From Heligmosomoides polygyrus polygyrus (lineage: Eukaryota > Nematoda > Chromadorea > Rhabditida > Heligmosomidae), in NCBI GenBank assembly GCA_947396885.1, contig OX377202.1:24800001-24864000 (forward strand): 64,000 bases of DNA. The letters run 5' to 3'. The first letter of the stretch is position 1; every line of letters begins with the position of its first letter. Below the pieces are notes generated by a model. That model was not told the origin of the DNA, searched no databases, and saw only the letters and a program-made list of their open reading frames with translations. The position numbers and the translations under genes were made by a program. Below are positions 22,739 through 33,110 of this stretch, one piece after another.

Positions 22739-22888
22739 CTGCCTGTAGGTGTCCTCAATGGTCGGCACATAGTTCTCCGAGAAGGTTCCTTTGACGAATC
22801 GCTGAACAATGGAAGATTTGCCGACGCCTCCGGCGCCGAACACCGCGACGCGGTAGTCGGCCGACACCGCATCGCCGATCCGGCTGCC
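22739..22888 (-). CDS. drn-1: drn-1 first recognised exon (P-loop, switch I)
   Basis: Encodes [19 protein letters not shown] and then [20 protein letters not shown], ending YRQ at the donor CAG|GTGAGG (22738). GAGGVGKS is the P-loop and the Thr of PTIEDT is the switch-I Thr. The frame is open back to a TAG at 22889-22891, which is also a good nematode acceptor (CGTTTAG). The exon therefore probably starts at 22888 with GSRIGDAV before SADYR. There is no in-frame ATG, so the start codon must lie in an upstream exon. The codon at 22867 is GTG (Val), an internal codon, not a start. Confidence 0.9.
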
Positions 22889-22952
22889 CTAAACGACGAA
22901 GACTTCTACGAAGATCGTCCTTGCAGCAACCGGAATTTCAGCTTTATCTTAC

Positions 22953-22983
22953 CGAGCCAGAGGGATTGGCCGTGTCCTCAATG
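22953..22983 (-). CDS. candidate upstream drn-1 mini-exon
   Basis: A good donor (CTCG|GTAAGAT, 22952-22946) lies 64 nt upstream of the TTTAG acceptor at 22889, a typical short nematode intron. Reading in phase into the P-loop exon gives IEDTANPSGS before GSRIGDA. A CATTCAG acceptor ends at 22984, and a second one (CTTACAG) ends at 23000; from the latter the frame meets a TAA. No ATG is present either way. It may be a mini-exon, an untranslated leader or chance. A cDNA would settle it. Confidence 0.25.
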
Positions 22984-23651
22984 CTGAATGTCGTTTATTC
23001 TGTAAGCAGGAGGGTTATTAACGCACTAACTCGAAGGAACGTCATCGACCGAGTCGGCGAGTAGCGTGGCGCACTAATTATCATAAATATTGGCGGAAAC
23101 AGCAAAGAGTGCACGAGAGCACCGAGCCGGCGAGGCGACAAGAAAGGAGTTTGACAAGAAGTCGCCATAAATAACTCTGCAGTCAGAGCGCATGCCCCCC
23201 CCCCTACAGTCACAAAGTGCGGAAAGTGCTTTCGAGGTTGACGTCAGATAGCGAGCGATAGGATAGCTTTAGTGCAAATAAATAGTGCCTAAGTCCATTG
23301 GGTTATGACAAAAAGGCAAAATTTTAACAAAGAATTGTTACAAAACCAATGTGTAAAAGTACAGAATGCACTGACAGACGCTAATAATAAGAACGTGTCA
23401 TGCCACTGTAACCTATGGAGGCGAGAAAACACGGAATACTGAAGAACCGAACAATCAATTGGCCCATTTTGCGCTGCTCCCAGGAGAAGATAAGGAGAAA
23501 ATAAGGAATACTGAAAAACAAAACTATCAAATGGCTGTTTTCTCCACTTTTTCACAATCAACTTCATTAGTAAAATCAAACTCTGTGGGTTCATTAGTGA
23601 AGGAGTGATGTTGTATTGAATAAAGGTACCAATTAAGCAGTACTATGGTGG

Positions 23652-23932
23652 GTAGGGGGCGTGGTAGCGCAGTCGGTAGAGACGTCGCGTGCAATCGATT
23701 TCTTAGCTTATGCTTAGCGCCCATGACATGCAAGCCTTAACCCCCCGGGGTCAGTGAATTGTTTCCGTTGTTGTCTAGGAAGGACAACATGCTTACTTGG
23801 CCATCGGCAGATCACCACAAGTCATAGTATAGGCCAAATATGCACTCAAATTGCCTCCATAGTATCCCGTAGAAGAAGAAGACGTGGCGCATTCCGCAAA
23901 GGGACATTTAAATTTATCCTTATTCTTATGGC
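23652..23932 (+). mobile_element. SINE family 1 copy
   Basis: Head GGGCGTGGTAGCGCAGTCGG gives an excellent Pol III A box. The B-box part is lost. The body has CCCCCGGGGTCAGTGAATTG, AAATTGCCTCCATAGTATCC and GACGTGGCGCATTC, and it ends TTTATCCTTATTC. It lies about 650 nt beyond the recognised 5' end of drn-1. Confidence 0.75.
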
Positions 23933-24405
23933 GGCGTAAAGAAGGTTTTGAGGAAACTGGCTGGTTTTATGGAACAAGTCGGGAGAATAAAACAATCTAA
24001 AATTTAAACATACGCAGGCCAATATTTAGAGCCACTCATTTCCCTATTGACGAAATACATAGAATAGGGATCTCGTCTTTCGGCAGATAGGTTTTCCCTA
24101 CACTGCACTCAGAAAGGGGCGGAACAAATGGCGCGCCGAGGAAGAGATGTCCGCCATCACATGGAGGCATCGCATTTCTAATCACGTCCCTTGACCTGGC
24201 AGCTCTATCCTCAACAGATTTATTATTATTATTTATTACACAAGTTTCCTCGTGTATAGATGAACAAAAGCCACAGAAAACAACAAAAACCTTGCCAACA
24301 TACCTTAGACCAATCTAAAAAAGAAGAAATCAGCAACAGCAACATAGAGCAACACAGAGGCAGAAGCAGAGGATATAATCGAAAGACCTCAAAGGTATCA
24401 GGAAC

Positions 24406-27167
24406 TTAAATATCGATCCAAGGTTTTTTAAAGGTGTCGTAGCTAACAGGGACGCTGTGCTTTTTGCGGAACATCTCAAGAGAAGTAACAGTCCTAAGCG
24501 TGAAGAAAAATCGTCGACAATTCAACTTCGCTCTACCAGCATCATACTTAACAGCATCCCCACGAGTGCTCGATTTTCTCAACGACAGAAGATCACTGAT
24601 CCTTACGCTGCTCTTACCATGCAGTATCTTATGGAAAAGTAGGAGGTCGTTTTTTTGCCTTCTAGTTTTAAGTGAGGATAAGCCGAAGTTTAGGTTCCTA
24701 ACCGCGCTAGACGGAATCTGATCGTATACAAATCCCAGTGCACGCACCATTAGCTTTCTTGTAAAACTATTCTGCACCCGTTCCAGCATAGCAATGATTC
24801 TTTTCTTGTGAGGGCTGAATATTGGAGTGCCGTATTCCAAGATGGGTCTGATGAAGGATTTATAGGCTTGGAGAAGCACAGCAGTGTTCCTTGTTGACAG
24901 AGCTCTAAATAAGTTGTAGATGGCCCGGATGGCTTTTTTTGATATAATTTCACAGTGTTTATCGAAGCTTAGATCACTGGTTACCGTAAAGCCCAAGTCT
25001 TTGATCTCAGTTACGCTATTAAGGTAAGTAGCACTGATAGAATATTGATGTTTTTTGTTGCGACTACCCAAATGAAGTACTTTGGATTTTTCACTAGATA
25101 GCGGCAACTCCCACTCTATGGACCATGTTTGGACAGAGTCGATTGCATCCTGGAGAGCTGTGACGTCAATGTCCTTAGTAATTGATCGGTAAATCTTTAG
25201 GTCATCCGCATATGCGCAAAATTCAACGTCTGCACCTGAGAGAAGGTGAAGCAGATCATGTGTGTAGATATTGAATAAGACTGGGGAGAGTACACCTCCC
25301 TGAGGCACACCACTCCGAACGACTCTGGTGCTGGAAAAAGAGGAATTGACGCGAACAATATACCTCCGACCCGACAGGAAGGACTTCATCCAAGTAATGA
25401 TACGAGGGTGATTACCTACCACATCCATTTTGTGGAGTAATAGCTTATGCTGAACCCTATCAAATGCTTTACTGAAATCAAGATAAACAACATCAACACT
25501 CTTACCCTCATCAATACACTTTGTCCAGTGATTGAGCGCTTGAATCATGGCAGTAACTGTGGAACTACCCTTTTGAAAGCTATGTTGGTTTCTAGAAAGA
25601 ATAGCGTGCTTCTGGAGGTGGTCCTCAATCCTTTTCTTCAAGATTTTTTCAAAGAGTCTAGCGAAAATTGATGTAATGCTCACAGGTCTGAAATTTGATG
25701 GCAGATTGTATGGAGGCTTTTTTGGAATTGGAGTTATTATGGAAAGTGTCCATCGAGTAGGCACCTCGGCCCTCATCAAGCTAAGGTTAAAAATGAAGGC
25801 AAGTGGGCTGCTTATGATTGGAGCTACTTTTTTAATGAACGACAGGGGGATAAAATCAGGTGTAAGGCTTTCTGACTGTGGCCATCTTAAAAGTAGATTC
25901 ATGACTTCATCTGCGTGAAACCAAACTGAATCTTCCATGACGGGGAATGTTCTCCCTAGAGGTCTATTACGTCCTCATCATCAACAGTAACAAAGAAATC
26001 TTCAAACGTGAGGAGCTCGGCCTTCTCGTCGTCTCTATATATCATTTCGCCATTAGAAGAGCGCAGAGCAGCAATGTGTGGTTTATCACGTAATCGAGAC
26101 TTAAGCAGCTTAAAGAATGCATTCTTGCAGTTAGAGTCAATGACTCTCCTTTCAGTGGAAGCGTTAAACTTGCGTAGTTTTCTTGAGAACCTATCATTCA
26201 GAGCATGAAAGAGCTCCCAATCCTGAGGATTTTTTGATTGATTTGCCCTAGTCCACGCTTCATCCCTTTCCTTCAGAGTCCTGTTTATATGAGGTGGAAG
26301 ACCTGGCTTGTTTAGTGCGGTTTTCTTAATAGGCACAAATAAATCAATACAATGATGAAGTACGCTAATCAATAGTTCGTATTTCGCATCCACTGAATCC
26401 ACACTGTTGAGGGAGCCGAACCAATCTACATCTGCCAGGTATTTCATTATTTCATTATAGTTTGCTTGAGCGAAATTTCGCCTCCCCGAAATGTGACAGT
26501 AGGGCATCTGTATATTGATTAAAAATCTGATGGAACTGTGATCGCTTAGACCTAGTGGCGGATTAATGTTCAGTGATGTTATCAGGTCCTGATCAGTGGA
26601 CAGCACTAGATCAAGAATGTTATCACCTAGAGTGCCAGAAAGGACAAATTGGGCAAGCTTATGAGTTTCACACATGTCAAGGAATGCTCGAGCATTAGTA
26701 CTGGAAGATAGCAAGCTTGGTTTGCCATTCCAGACAATTTCAGGAAAATTAAAGTCGCCCAAAACTATGCAGTGTAGATGGCAAGACAACAGATCACTGA
26801 TGGCTTTAAGCAGCTGATTAGTCATCCGAGCCACACAACTAGGAGCTCTGTAGACAATAATGAAACGCACGATAGACAACCCGAGTCGCAGATCCGAACA
26901 CAGCACTTCATAGGCATTGCTGACAGATTCGCATGAAACAAGTGAGGGAGAAGATGATTTTCGTGCAATGAGAGCAACACCTCCACCCCTTCTTTCTAAG
27001 CGATCACTTCTTAGTACCGCGTACTGAGAGCAATAATCACCTAGAAAAACTGACGCATCTATTGTAGGCTTGAGCCAGGACTCTGTTAAGATGATAACGT
27101 CGATACTTTCCTTGAGGAGTCCCGCAACTGCATCCTTGTTTCTTAACACTGACCGAATATTAGCCAT
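24406..27167 (-). pseudogene. CR1 ORF2: endonuclease plus reverse transcriptase, one frameshift
   Basis: The endonuclease part (MANIRSVLRNKD, VIILTESWLKP, VLGDFNFPEIVW, GLSDHSSIRF) reads to a TAG at 25956. The RT part continues in the next frame from PLGRTFPVMEDS (25950s) and ends at 24406. RT motifs: PDFIPLSFIKK, SNFRPVSITS, VVYLDFSKAFDRVQ, SGVPQGGVLSPVLFNIY, AYADDLKIY. The C-terminal part has RVQNSFTRKLM and FFTLRTVTSLEMF. A single-base change near 25955-25970 separates the halves, so this copy is probably inactive unless the shift is a sequencing error. Total coding length about 920 codons, near the family norm. Confidence 0.9.
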
Positions 27168-27205
27168 GACACAGGAGACAAACGTGTCCGAGTTCCTATG
27201 AGACC

Positions 27206-28153
27206 TTAGATGTTTTCCGACTGAACAGCAAATGGAGGCGAGGTGTTTGGATGAGATGCAAACGGAGATGAACTATGTGGATGAGATGGAGATAGGTGAT
27301 TTTGGACACCGGAAGCACTATCAATATTGCTTGTTAAAGAAGCATCAATAGTTTTACGATTACAATCCACTTCTAAAGGACGCATAGACTTAGTGCGAGA
27401 CAGACGTTGGGCTCTAAGACGATCACGCTCCGCGCTAGAAAGCGAAGGTCTGATATAAACTCCTTTCACAGAAAAATACCTAAGATACGGAGCCCTTTTC
27501 AATGACAACGTTGCAAAGAAGGAAGCTGGGAAAACAACCTTAAGTAAGCGGGCTCTTCCTGAAATAAATCGTCCCATTCTATAAATAGCAATAGGACGGC
27601 AATCTACAGCAAGAAAATCAAGGATTTGCCTTACACAATTGGCGTCATGTAACACTCGATCTGAAGAAATAGGAGCAGAAGATTCCCTCACTCCTACAAT
27701 AATAATTGAACGTTTACGCTCAGCATCATCATCAGTAACATGAATAAACGGAGTTGATGTAGAAGCATCTACAGAACTGGATGAAGGGACAATTTGAGAT
27801 GGTAGAGTTTGCTTTAGCATGGCAATCTGTGACCTAAACATCTGAACTTCCTTTTCCAACTCACAATTCTTGGCGCGAACTATAGCATTTTCTTCTATGA
27901 GTTCCTCGTTTCTTTTGATTACCGCATTGAGTTGCATCTTGATGTCCAGTATGCCGCCCATCGCAGCTTTGAGGTGTGCAGGTAGCGATTGATCGTTGAT
28001 GACCAACTCAACGGCTCGGCAAAAATCGTCCCCATTGACGGGAGTCGCAGAGAGATTTCGTTCTTGAGATAAGAATTGGAATCTTCTACACCACATTTGG
28101 AGAGAAAGGCTTTTCAGCTGCAGCGCCAAGGCTTTCTTCAGGTCCCGCCACAT
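27206..28153 (-). CDS. CR1 ORF1 (coiled-coil RNA-binding-type protein)
   Basis: 315 codons directly upstream of ORF2. Residues about 85-125 form a coiled coil (IKRNEELIEENAIVRAKNCE and onward). A later stretch RSIIIVGVRESSAP... with VFPASFF resembles the RRM-like core seen in ORF1 proteins of nematode CR1 elements. The C-terminus is Ser/Pro/His-rich and the ORF stops 38 nt before ORF2. ORF1 proteins bind the element RNA as a chaperone; here the role is inferred from position and architecture. The true start may be an internal Met. Confidence 0.7.
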   Translation of the reverse strand: MWRDLKKALALQLKSLSLQMWCRRFQFLSQERNLSATPVNGDDFCRAVELVINDQSLPAHLKAAMGGILDIKMQLNAVIKRNEELIEENAIVRAKNCELEKEVQMFRSQIAMLKQTLPSQIVPSSSSVDASTSTPFIHVTDDDAERKRSIIIVGVRESSAPISSDRVLHDANCVRQILDFLAVDCRPIAIYRMGRFISGRARLLKVVFPASFFATLSLKRAPYLRYFSVKGVYIRPSLSSAERDRLRAQRLSRTKSMRPLEVDCNRKTIDASLTSNIDSASGVQNHLSPSHPHSSSPFASHPNTSPPFAVQSENI

Positions 28154-28734
28154 TATTCAGTACTAAGACGTTCTCCGCGTTTTTCGACAAGTACTACAAC
28201 ATCTTAAAGAGATATGTCATGTGTGCCGAAAGGCGAGAACGTGATCATCCACTAGAAAGTTCTTCAATACAAGAAGACTTGTTTGATCCTTTGAAATGAG
28301 AGTACGGTGGGCTGCTTTTGCGCAGATAAGCCTTCAATGTAGAGATCACCAACTCCTGACCCACAGTCTCTAGTTGTAGCGAGAAACCTTCCCTCAATTG
28401 GCTGGAGCTGACTAAAAAAACGACTAATGAGTTCCCTATGAGATGCGCTCCCAACCGTCTTCTATCAGCTGTTAGGATTTTGGACGACGTCACGCCAATT
28501 AACAACGGTTTCGCACTCCGCAAACTTGTCCAAATAGGCGGCGCGGGTAGGGCGGGAAGTGGGCGGCTGGTTGGATCGTGTAGGGAACGAACGCCCCCCC
28601 CCCCTCTCCCCCCTTCGTCTTTCTAGGAAAAAGAGAAACGTGATGCGACCCATTCAACCACAACCTCTGAAAGTTCAGTCGCTAAAGCTTTAAGGCTACT
28701 GAGAGGAATGATATCCAAATCAGTTTCATTAAGC

Positions 28735-28878
28735 CTCAAGTGGCTGGTATCGAGGTTGTGAGCTGTCATACCGATGTTTTGTTGCGATCAAAACTTCTAG
28801 CGCCAGGCGGGACTCGAACCCGCACCTCCCTCTAACCGGGCGTGAATGCTCTACGCCATTACACCATCGGCGCCGTTT
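28735..28878 (-). mobile_element. tRNA-like SINE (family 2)
   Basis: Minus strand: GCGCCGATGGTGTAATGGCG (A-box-like), then GTGCGGGTTCGAGTCCCGCC, a perfect B box with a 5-bp T stem. It is followed by AGTTTTGATCGCAACAAAAC, the tail shared with copies at 12.1, 37.1 and 62.7 kb. The acceptor stem pairs at six of seven positions, but the D and anticodon arms do not fold well. This is the copy closest to a real tRNA. Confidence 0.65.
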
Positions 28879-29087
28879 GATCGAGCGCAACATCCACACC
28901 TCGTGGGACCGATCAGCACCCACCCGTATCCGGGATGAGCTGGCCGCTGATATCAGCATGGAACCACTTAAGCTGATGGTCGGAATGATATCCGATATCT
29001 ACAATACAATAAACAATACGATTGATTGCCCCTGTGGTTACATAAATGGGTATTATAAAATTTGACCATGGACAGTGTATCAAACGG

Positions 29088-29220
29088 CTCCTTTAAGGAC
29101 AAGTAGAGGATAAACGACGGCGATAATCATTCATTCGTTGGGATGCGAAACGCATCTGCTTGAACGAGATGTTGCGAGGGCAATCTGATTGGGTATTGGC
29201 CTCAGTGTTTAATCCTTTCC
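29088..29220 (-). mobile_element. SINE family 1 tail fragment
   Basis: GAGGATAAACGACGGCG, GGGATGCGAAACGCATC and GGGTATTGGCC match the 3' half of family 1 in inverse orientation. The tRNA-like head is absent. Confidence 0.5.
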
Positions 29221-32200
29221 AGACCAGAAACTAAACTAAACTGCTTTTGCATCACTTTTGGCTCAAACAATTTCTACGTCCCACTTTTACTGATCTTTAA
29301 AAAGCCAAATTTCGCTGTAATCTTTCGTACTAATCTTATTTTGTATCACTTTTTTTGCCTCGCAAACATTCCATGTTCAGACCGTGCTCGTGCCCACGAA
29401 GCATTTGAATTTGGACTCCTATTCTCAGCGAAGAGAACTGTTATCAAGAAAACTGTTTCTGTACGCCAGTTGCTTCGGCTTATCCTACTAGCTGTGGAAT
29501 TATTAGGTTGGAGGAAAAATACAGCATTTTTGTAGTGCACCGAGTTCCACTTTGCCATTAATTCAGTGGGGCGCGTACGGGTAAGATTGGAGACCAGCCG
29601 ATAAGGATTCTGGTGGATTATAGTCTTCGAAGAGGTATGTCATCCACTAACATGGGAGCCAAGAAATCGAGTGGCTAAAACAAAAATATGCGAACCTAAC
29701 AATAGGATGAGCACAGGAGACAACATGAAACACCATTTGCTTTCGGAATTGCTACGTGAAGATCCTGCTTGGAGATGAATGCAATCAGAAGTATATACGC
29801 TGCTTTAATTGTTTTCTTTTATGGAATGGGATTTCACTTTGCTCGAAAACAATTCGCTGCAAAAAAATCCAATCCCGTTAGGTCACGTGGCCGGCAAATG
29901 TGCAAAAACCGAGCAGATGGCACTGCGATACCTTGGCTTCTCGCGCTGCACTCGTGCCGTACATTCATGCAAACAACAGTAACAGTTCAGTAACAATTTT
30001 TAACGCACTTGGCTGCTTACTGAAAAAAAAAAACGCTTGCGGGGAAGTATCTACAAACAAGTATGTTAAAAAAGATTAGTTAGTTCGATGAAGGTAGTCC
30101 TAGTTGTCTTAGGTGTCTAGTCTTAGGTGCAGCGTCATGAACAAAAGTCTATTCTAATGTCATTCCTCCCTTCAAAAGCAGTCATGCACTTATAACGCTA
30201 TTTTAGTGACGTAACACTTGATGGGTGCAAATAGGGATAACTGACAAAAGTTCGCTTCACCTTTGGCTTCTTCTGCAACAGCTGCAGCTATATAGGTTTA
30301 AGGCGGCGTCGTTTTCCTCGAGATAGCCAAATGCATGCATTTTATAGTTGGTTTGCTATGTGATGCTTCCCGCAGTATGCCTAAACACATCGGAATAGGA
30401 TGTGTTGGATATCCCGAACGGATCTATCCTAGCGGGATGGAGCATTAGACCCAGCCTGTTTGAAAACGACAGCAATATTGAAGATAAGCTATTTCAATAA
30501 TAAAAAAAATCGATGAGCTATCTTACCAAGGGTCCGTTCTTGGCACCTTCCTTGTCAGAGCAGTCCATCATGTTTCCACTTGTTTCTTATTTTCTAAAGT
30601 TCCCTACTCTGACTAGGGTAGACCCTCTCGATCTAAAGCTTCATGTCCCGGAAAGCCTACCTGTACAGCACGAACATTCTGCGGTAATGTCGCAAATAAG
30701 CACAGCGGGCGCGCGAAAACATGCCGTGGGGGTGCGAAAACGCGCCTTAGCCGCGGCAGCCAATCAGGCACCGGCACCTCACAGGGACACAATTGGCCCT
30801 AGCGATTACAGTAGGGGCAACAGCGCGTTCCCGCAGTCCCTGATGCACGTTCCCTCGCCCCTGAAATTCGTCTCCGCTACACGTGCATATTTTTCACGAA
30901 TTGCTTCTCATCGAACAGCTCAAAGAACTAGATGCATAAAAACCATCGTCCAACTGCCGAGCTACTCAGACAACCTATTCAGCGGAGGAATTTTAAGGTT
31001 ATTGTGTGGGTAATACGACCAGCAAAAGAGGCAAAGAGGTCCTCGCTCAAAGAAATAGATGAACAAGGGAGCACAGAAGAGGCTGGCGGTACTAAACATG
31101 ATACTCTTGGTTATTACTGCCTTCAAGAAAGGATGCTCATCATTACACATCTTCTACTTATACGAACTTCAGCACGCAGAAACAGAGAGCCGTCATTAAA
31201 CTCGGAAGGGTGGCTTATTTCGCAAAAGCACCCGTTTTCCTTAAATCCTCTATCCAAAGAAATTATGTCAGAAATATTTTCAAAATTGAGTAAGCGCGTC
31301 TCCACTTATTAGAAGCCTAAGATAAAACTACATGAGTAAGATCCTTCCATAACCCCTATTTTCAACCTTTATACTCCAAATTCCAAATGGAGCTGTTTCA
31401 CCCAAAATGTAATATCGGAAAAACAAAGGGTGACAGTGAAGTCAACTCATATAATTATAGGATCTTTGTACAGGTTTGTCTTTCCATAAACCTTAGCATC
31501 ACTGGTTCTGCTAGCTGTTTGCCAAAGATTGGAAGAACAGATTTATTTCCTCCTTTTGCAGTTATCACCTTGTTCGGAGAATGGAAAAGTCATAGACTTT
31601 AGAAAGCAATTCGCCCAAACACCATTTAGTTCCAATGGAACAAATTAGAAGAAGATGAGCGCATTTCAATAGTAACAAATGACATTAGCGTTTTCGGTAA
31701 GGGTCGGGAAGCATCCACTAGTCACCCAAGCCAGGAATAGGTTAACTTGGTCAGGTGAGCTGGGCCTGAGTCTTCTCCAACTGCTTCAGGACCTCCTCAG
31801 CGCACCGCTACAGGTATGTTACTTTCTCTTGAATGAAGGCTTGGCTTGTTTGAGTGCCTGAAATCGGTTATGGCGTACTCCAGGTCAGTTTCGGGTAGTA
31901 GTGGAGCCTGTGATCCTAGCATCAGAATTCTACCTAATGTCATGAAAGGAGCATGAAAGTCTTTTAAAATGGCTTGGATAAGATATCGATGGATAAGTCA
32001 CTGTTATGTCCTTCCCAAAAAAATCTGCGATCAATTCAGCAATAAAAAATGGAAGGACAAAATGATCACGTTGTGGAAAGTACAGGAGCAGAACATGGAA
32101 ACTGTGTCGCCACAATCGTCGGCAATGTTCCACTCCAAGCTCTTAAAGTACGATCTCTAGAAAATATCAGAAAAATTGACCAATATTTTCTTTCAAGTAT

Positions 32201-33110
32201 GAAGCTTGTCGTTTATCAAATTCTATAATTCATACCACCTATGTGAGCCATACCAGCCTGATTTTTCAAACGTGATCGAACTTCGCATAGTGCACAAGTC
32301 TGGGCGCAACAAAACGGCCTTAAAACAGCTTCTAACCGTCATAGCAACACTTCAAAACGCTTGAAGAGAAGTGTGGAACATACTGAAGGAACACCGTCGC
32401 ACCTCATATCCGACTGAACAGCAGCAGCTTCACACCTTCCGAGTACTTCTAACTAGGAAGAGTGGCATAAGAAGCTGTTACGTCGAATCGCGGTAGTGAA
32501 CAACATCAACTTCTAGTGCAAAGGTGCGGTGCGGATCCCAGGCAACGGACAGATCCTACAATTTCCAAATGTACTTAGCGAGGGCACGATTCAAGTGTGG
32601 CTCGTTTCTGAGGTCTTGAGTGGCTTTTTTGAGTGACTTAGTGAAACGAAAGAAATAATGGATACACATTGTTCAAAAACAGGCACACTAGACGAATTTT
32701 AATCCAAGCATCCAATATGAAAGAACTTCCAGCTTTTAACTCTACTCCAACCCTCAACCTTCGGCAGAGTGCTTGTCAAAGTTGAAAAACTAACAAAGTC
32801 AGAGCAAGCCTGAACCAAAATTGTTGAATAAAGAGGTGAAGGTTACGTTGGTCAATCCTCTTGCAGGCTTTTTTCGTCACCCTCCGTCACCCACATCTTC
32901 TTCTACGGTATATCGCGAAAGCCTTTTGAATGAAATCTTTCAATCTAATCTATCGGCCTCAACGATGACTTCACCGGCCAGCCAATGAATAAGTTTGTGT
33001 TTTATCCTTTCAACGCGGATTTATTTGTAGAATAGAATTTATTTGCCAATTACATCGCAGATTTATTTATTTATTTATTTAACCTTTTACTTTTTTTAAA
33101 TTTTTAATAC

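Larger units (their letters stand above)
572..22888 (-). other. drn-1: drn-1 / DIRAS-family small GTPase gene locus (four exons)
   Basis: A Ras-superfamily GTPase of the DIRAS group, split over four minus-strand exons: 22739-22888, 8766-8899, 2709-2823 and 572-775. Joining them at GT/AG sites gives one open frame of 193 residues counted from the codon at 22867, matching the family's usual length of about 200. G boxes seen: GAGGVGKS (11-18), PTIEDTYRQ with the switch-I Thr (36), DTTG (59-62), NKSD (120-123), ETSAK (148-152), and the tail CSVM (190-193). DIRAS proteins carry DTTGS where Ras has DTAGQ, so they lack the catalytic Gln; family members are known for weak intrinsic GTPase activity. 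In C. elegans drn-1 acts in neurons and is linked to acetylcholine release. The ATG exon is not identified: no in-frame ATG lies between the stop at 22889-22891 and the conserved domain. Assignment is firm; the 5' end is open. Confidence 0.93.
24219..28200 (-). mobile_element. near-complete CR1-type non-LTR retrotransposon
   Basis: Minus-strand order: ORF1 (28153-27206), 38 nt, ORF2 endonuclease (27167-25956), RT (to 24406), about 165 nt of 3' UTR, then a short AAATAATAATAATAAA-type tail (24219-24238). CR1 elements end in such short repeats and usually make no target duplication; none was seen. Coding capacity is essentially full length, with one frameshift in ORF2. The 5' boundary is uncertain (after about 28160). 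The best-preserved source-like copy for the CR1 fragments at 45-58 kb. Confidence 0.88.
28200..32940. other. non-coding stretch between CR1 and the mariner/SINE nest
   Basis: Apart from the tRNA-like repeat at 28.8 kb, an 11-C run at 28594-28604 and a SINE tail at 29.1 kb, nothing is assignable. The 166-codon frame at 30513-31013 has no recognisable domain, uneven composition and no splice context; I do not call it a gene. Confidence 0.6.

Noticed and set aside
22867..22867. GTG at 22867 as drn-1 start
   Set aside because: Nuclear nematode genes do not normally start at GTG, and the upstream frame is open to a splice acceptor; it is an internal Val codon.
28801..28874. Functional tRNA gene
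   Set aside because: Good B box and acceptor stem, but the D and anticodon arms do not pair well, and the flanking tail is shared with three other repeats.
30513..31013. 166-codon open frame on plus
   Set aside because: No recognisable domain, unusual composition, no convincing splice or start context; overlapped by open frames on both strands.
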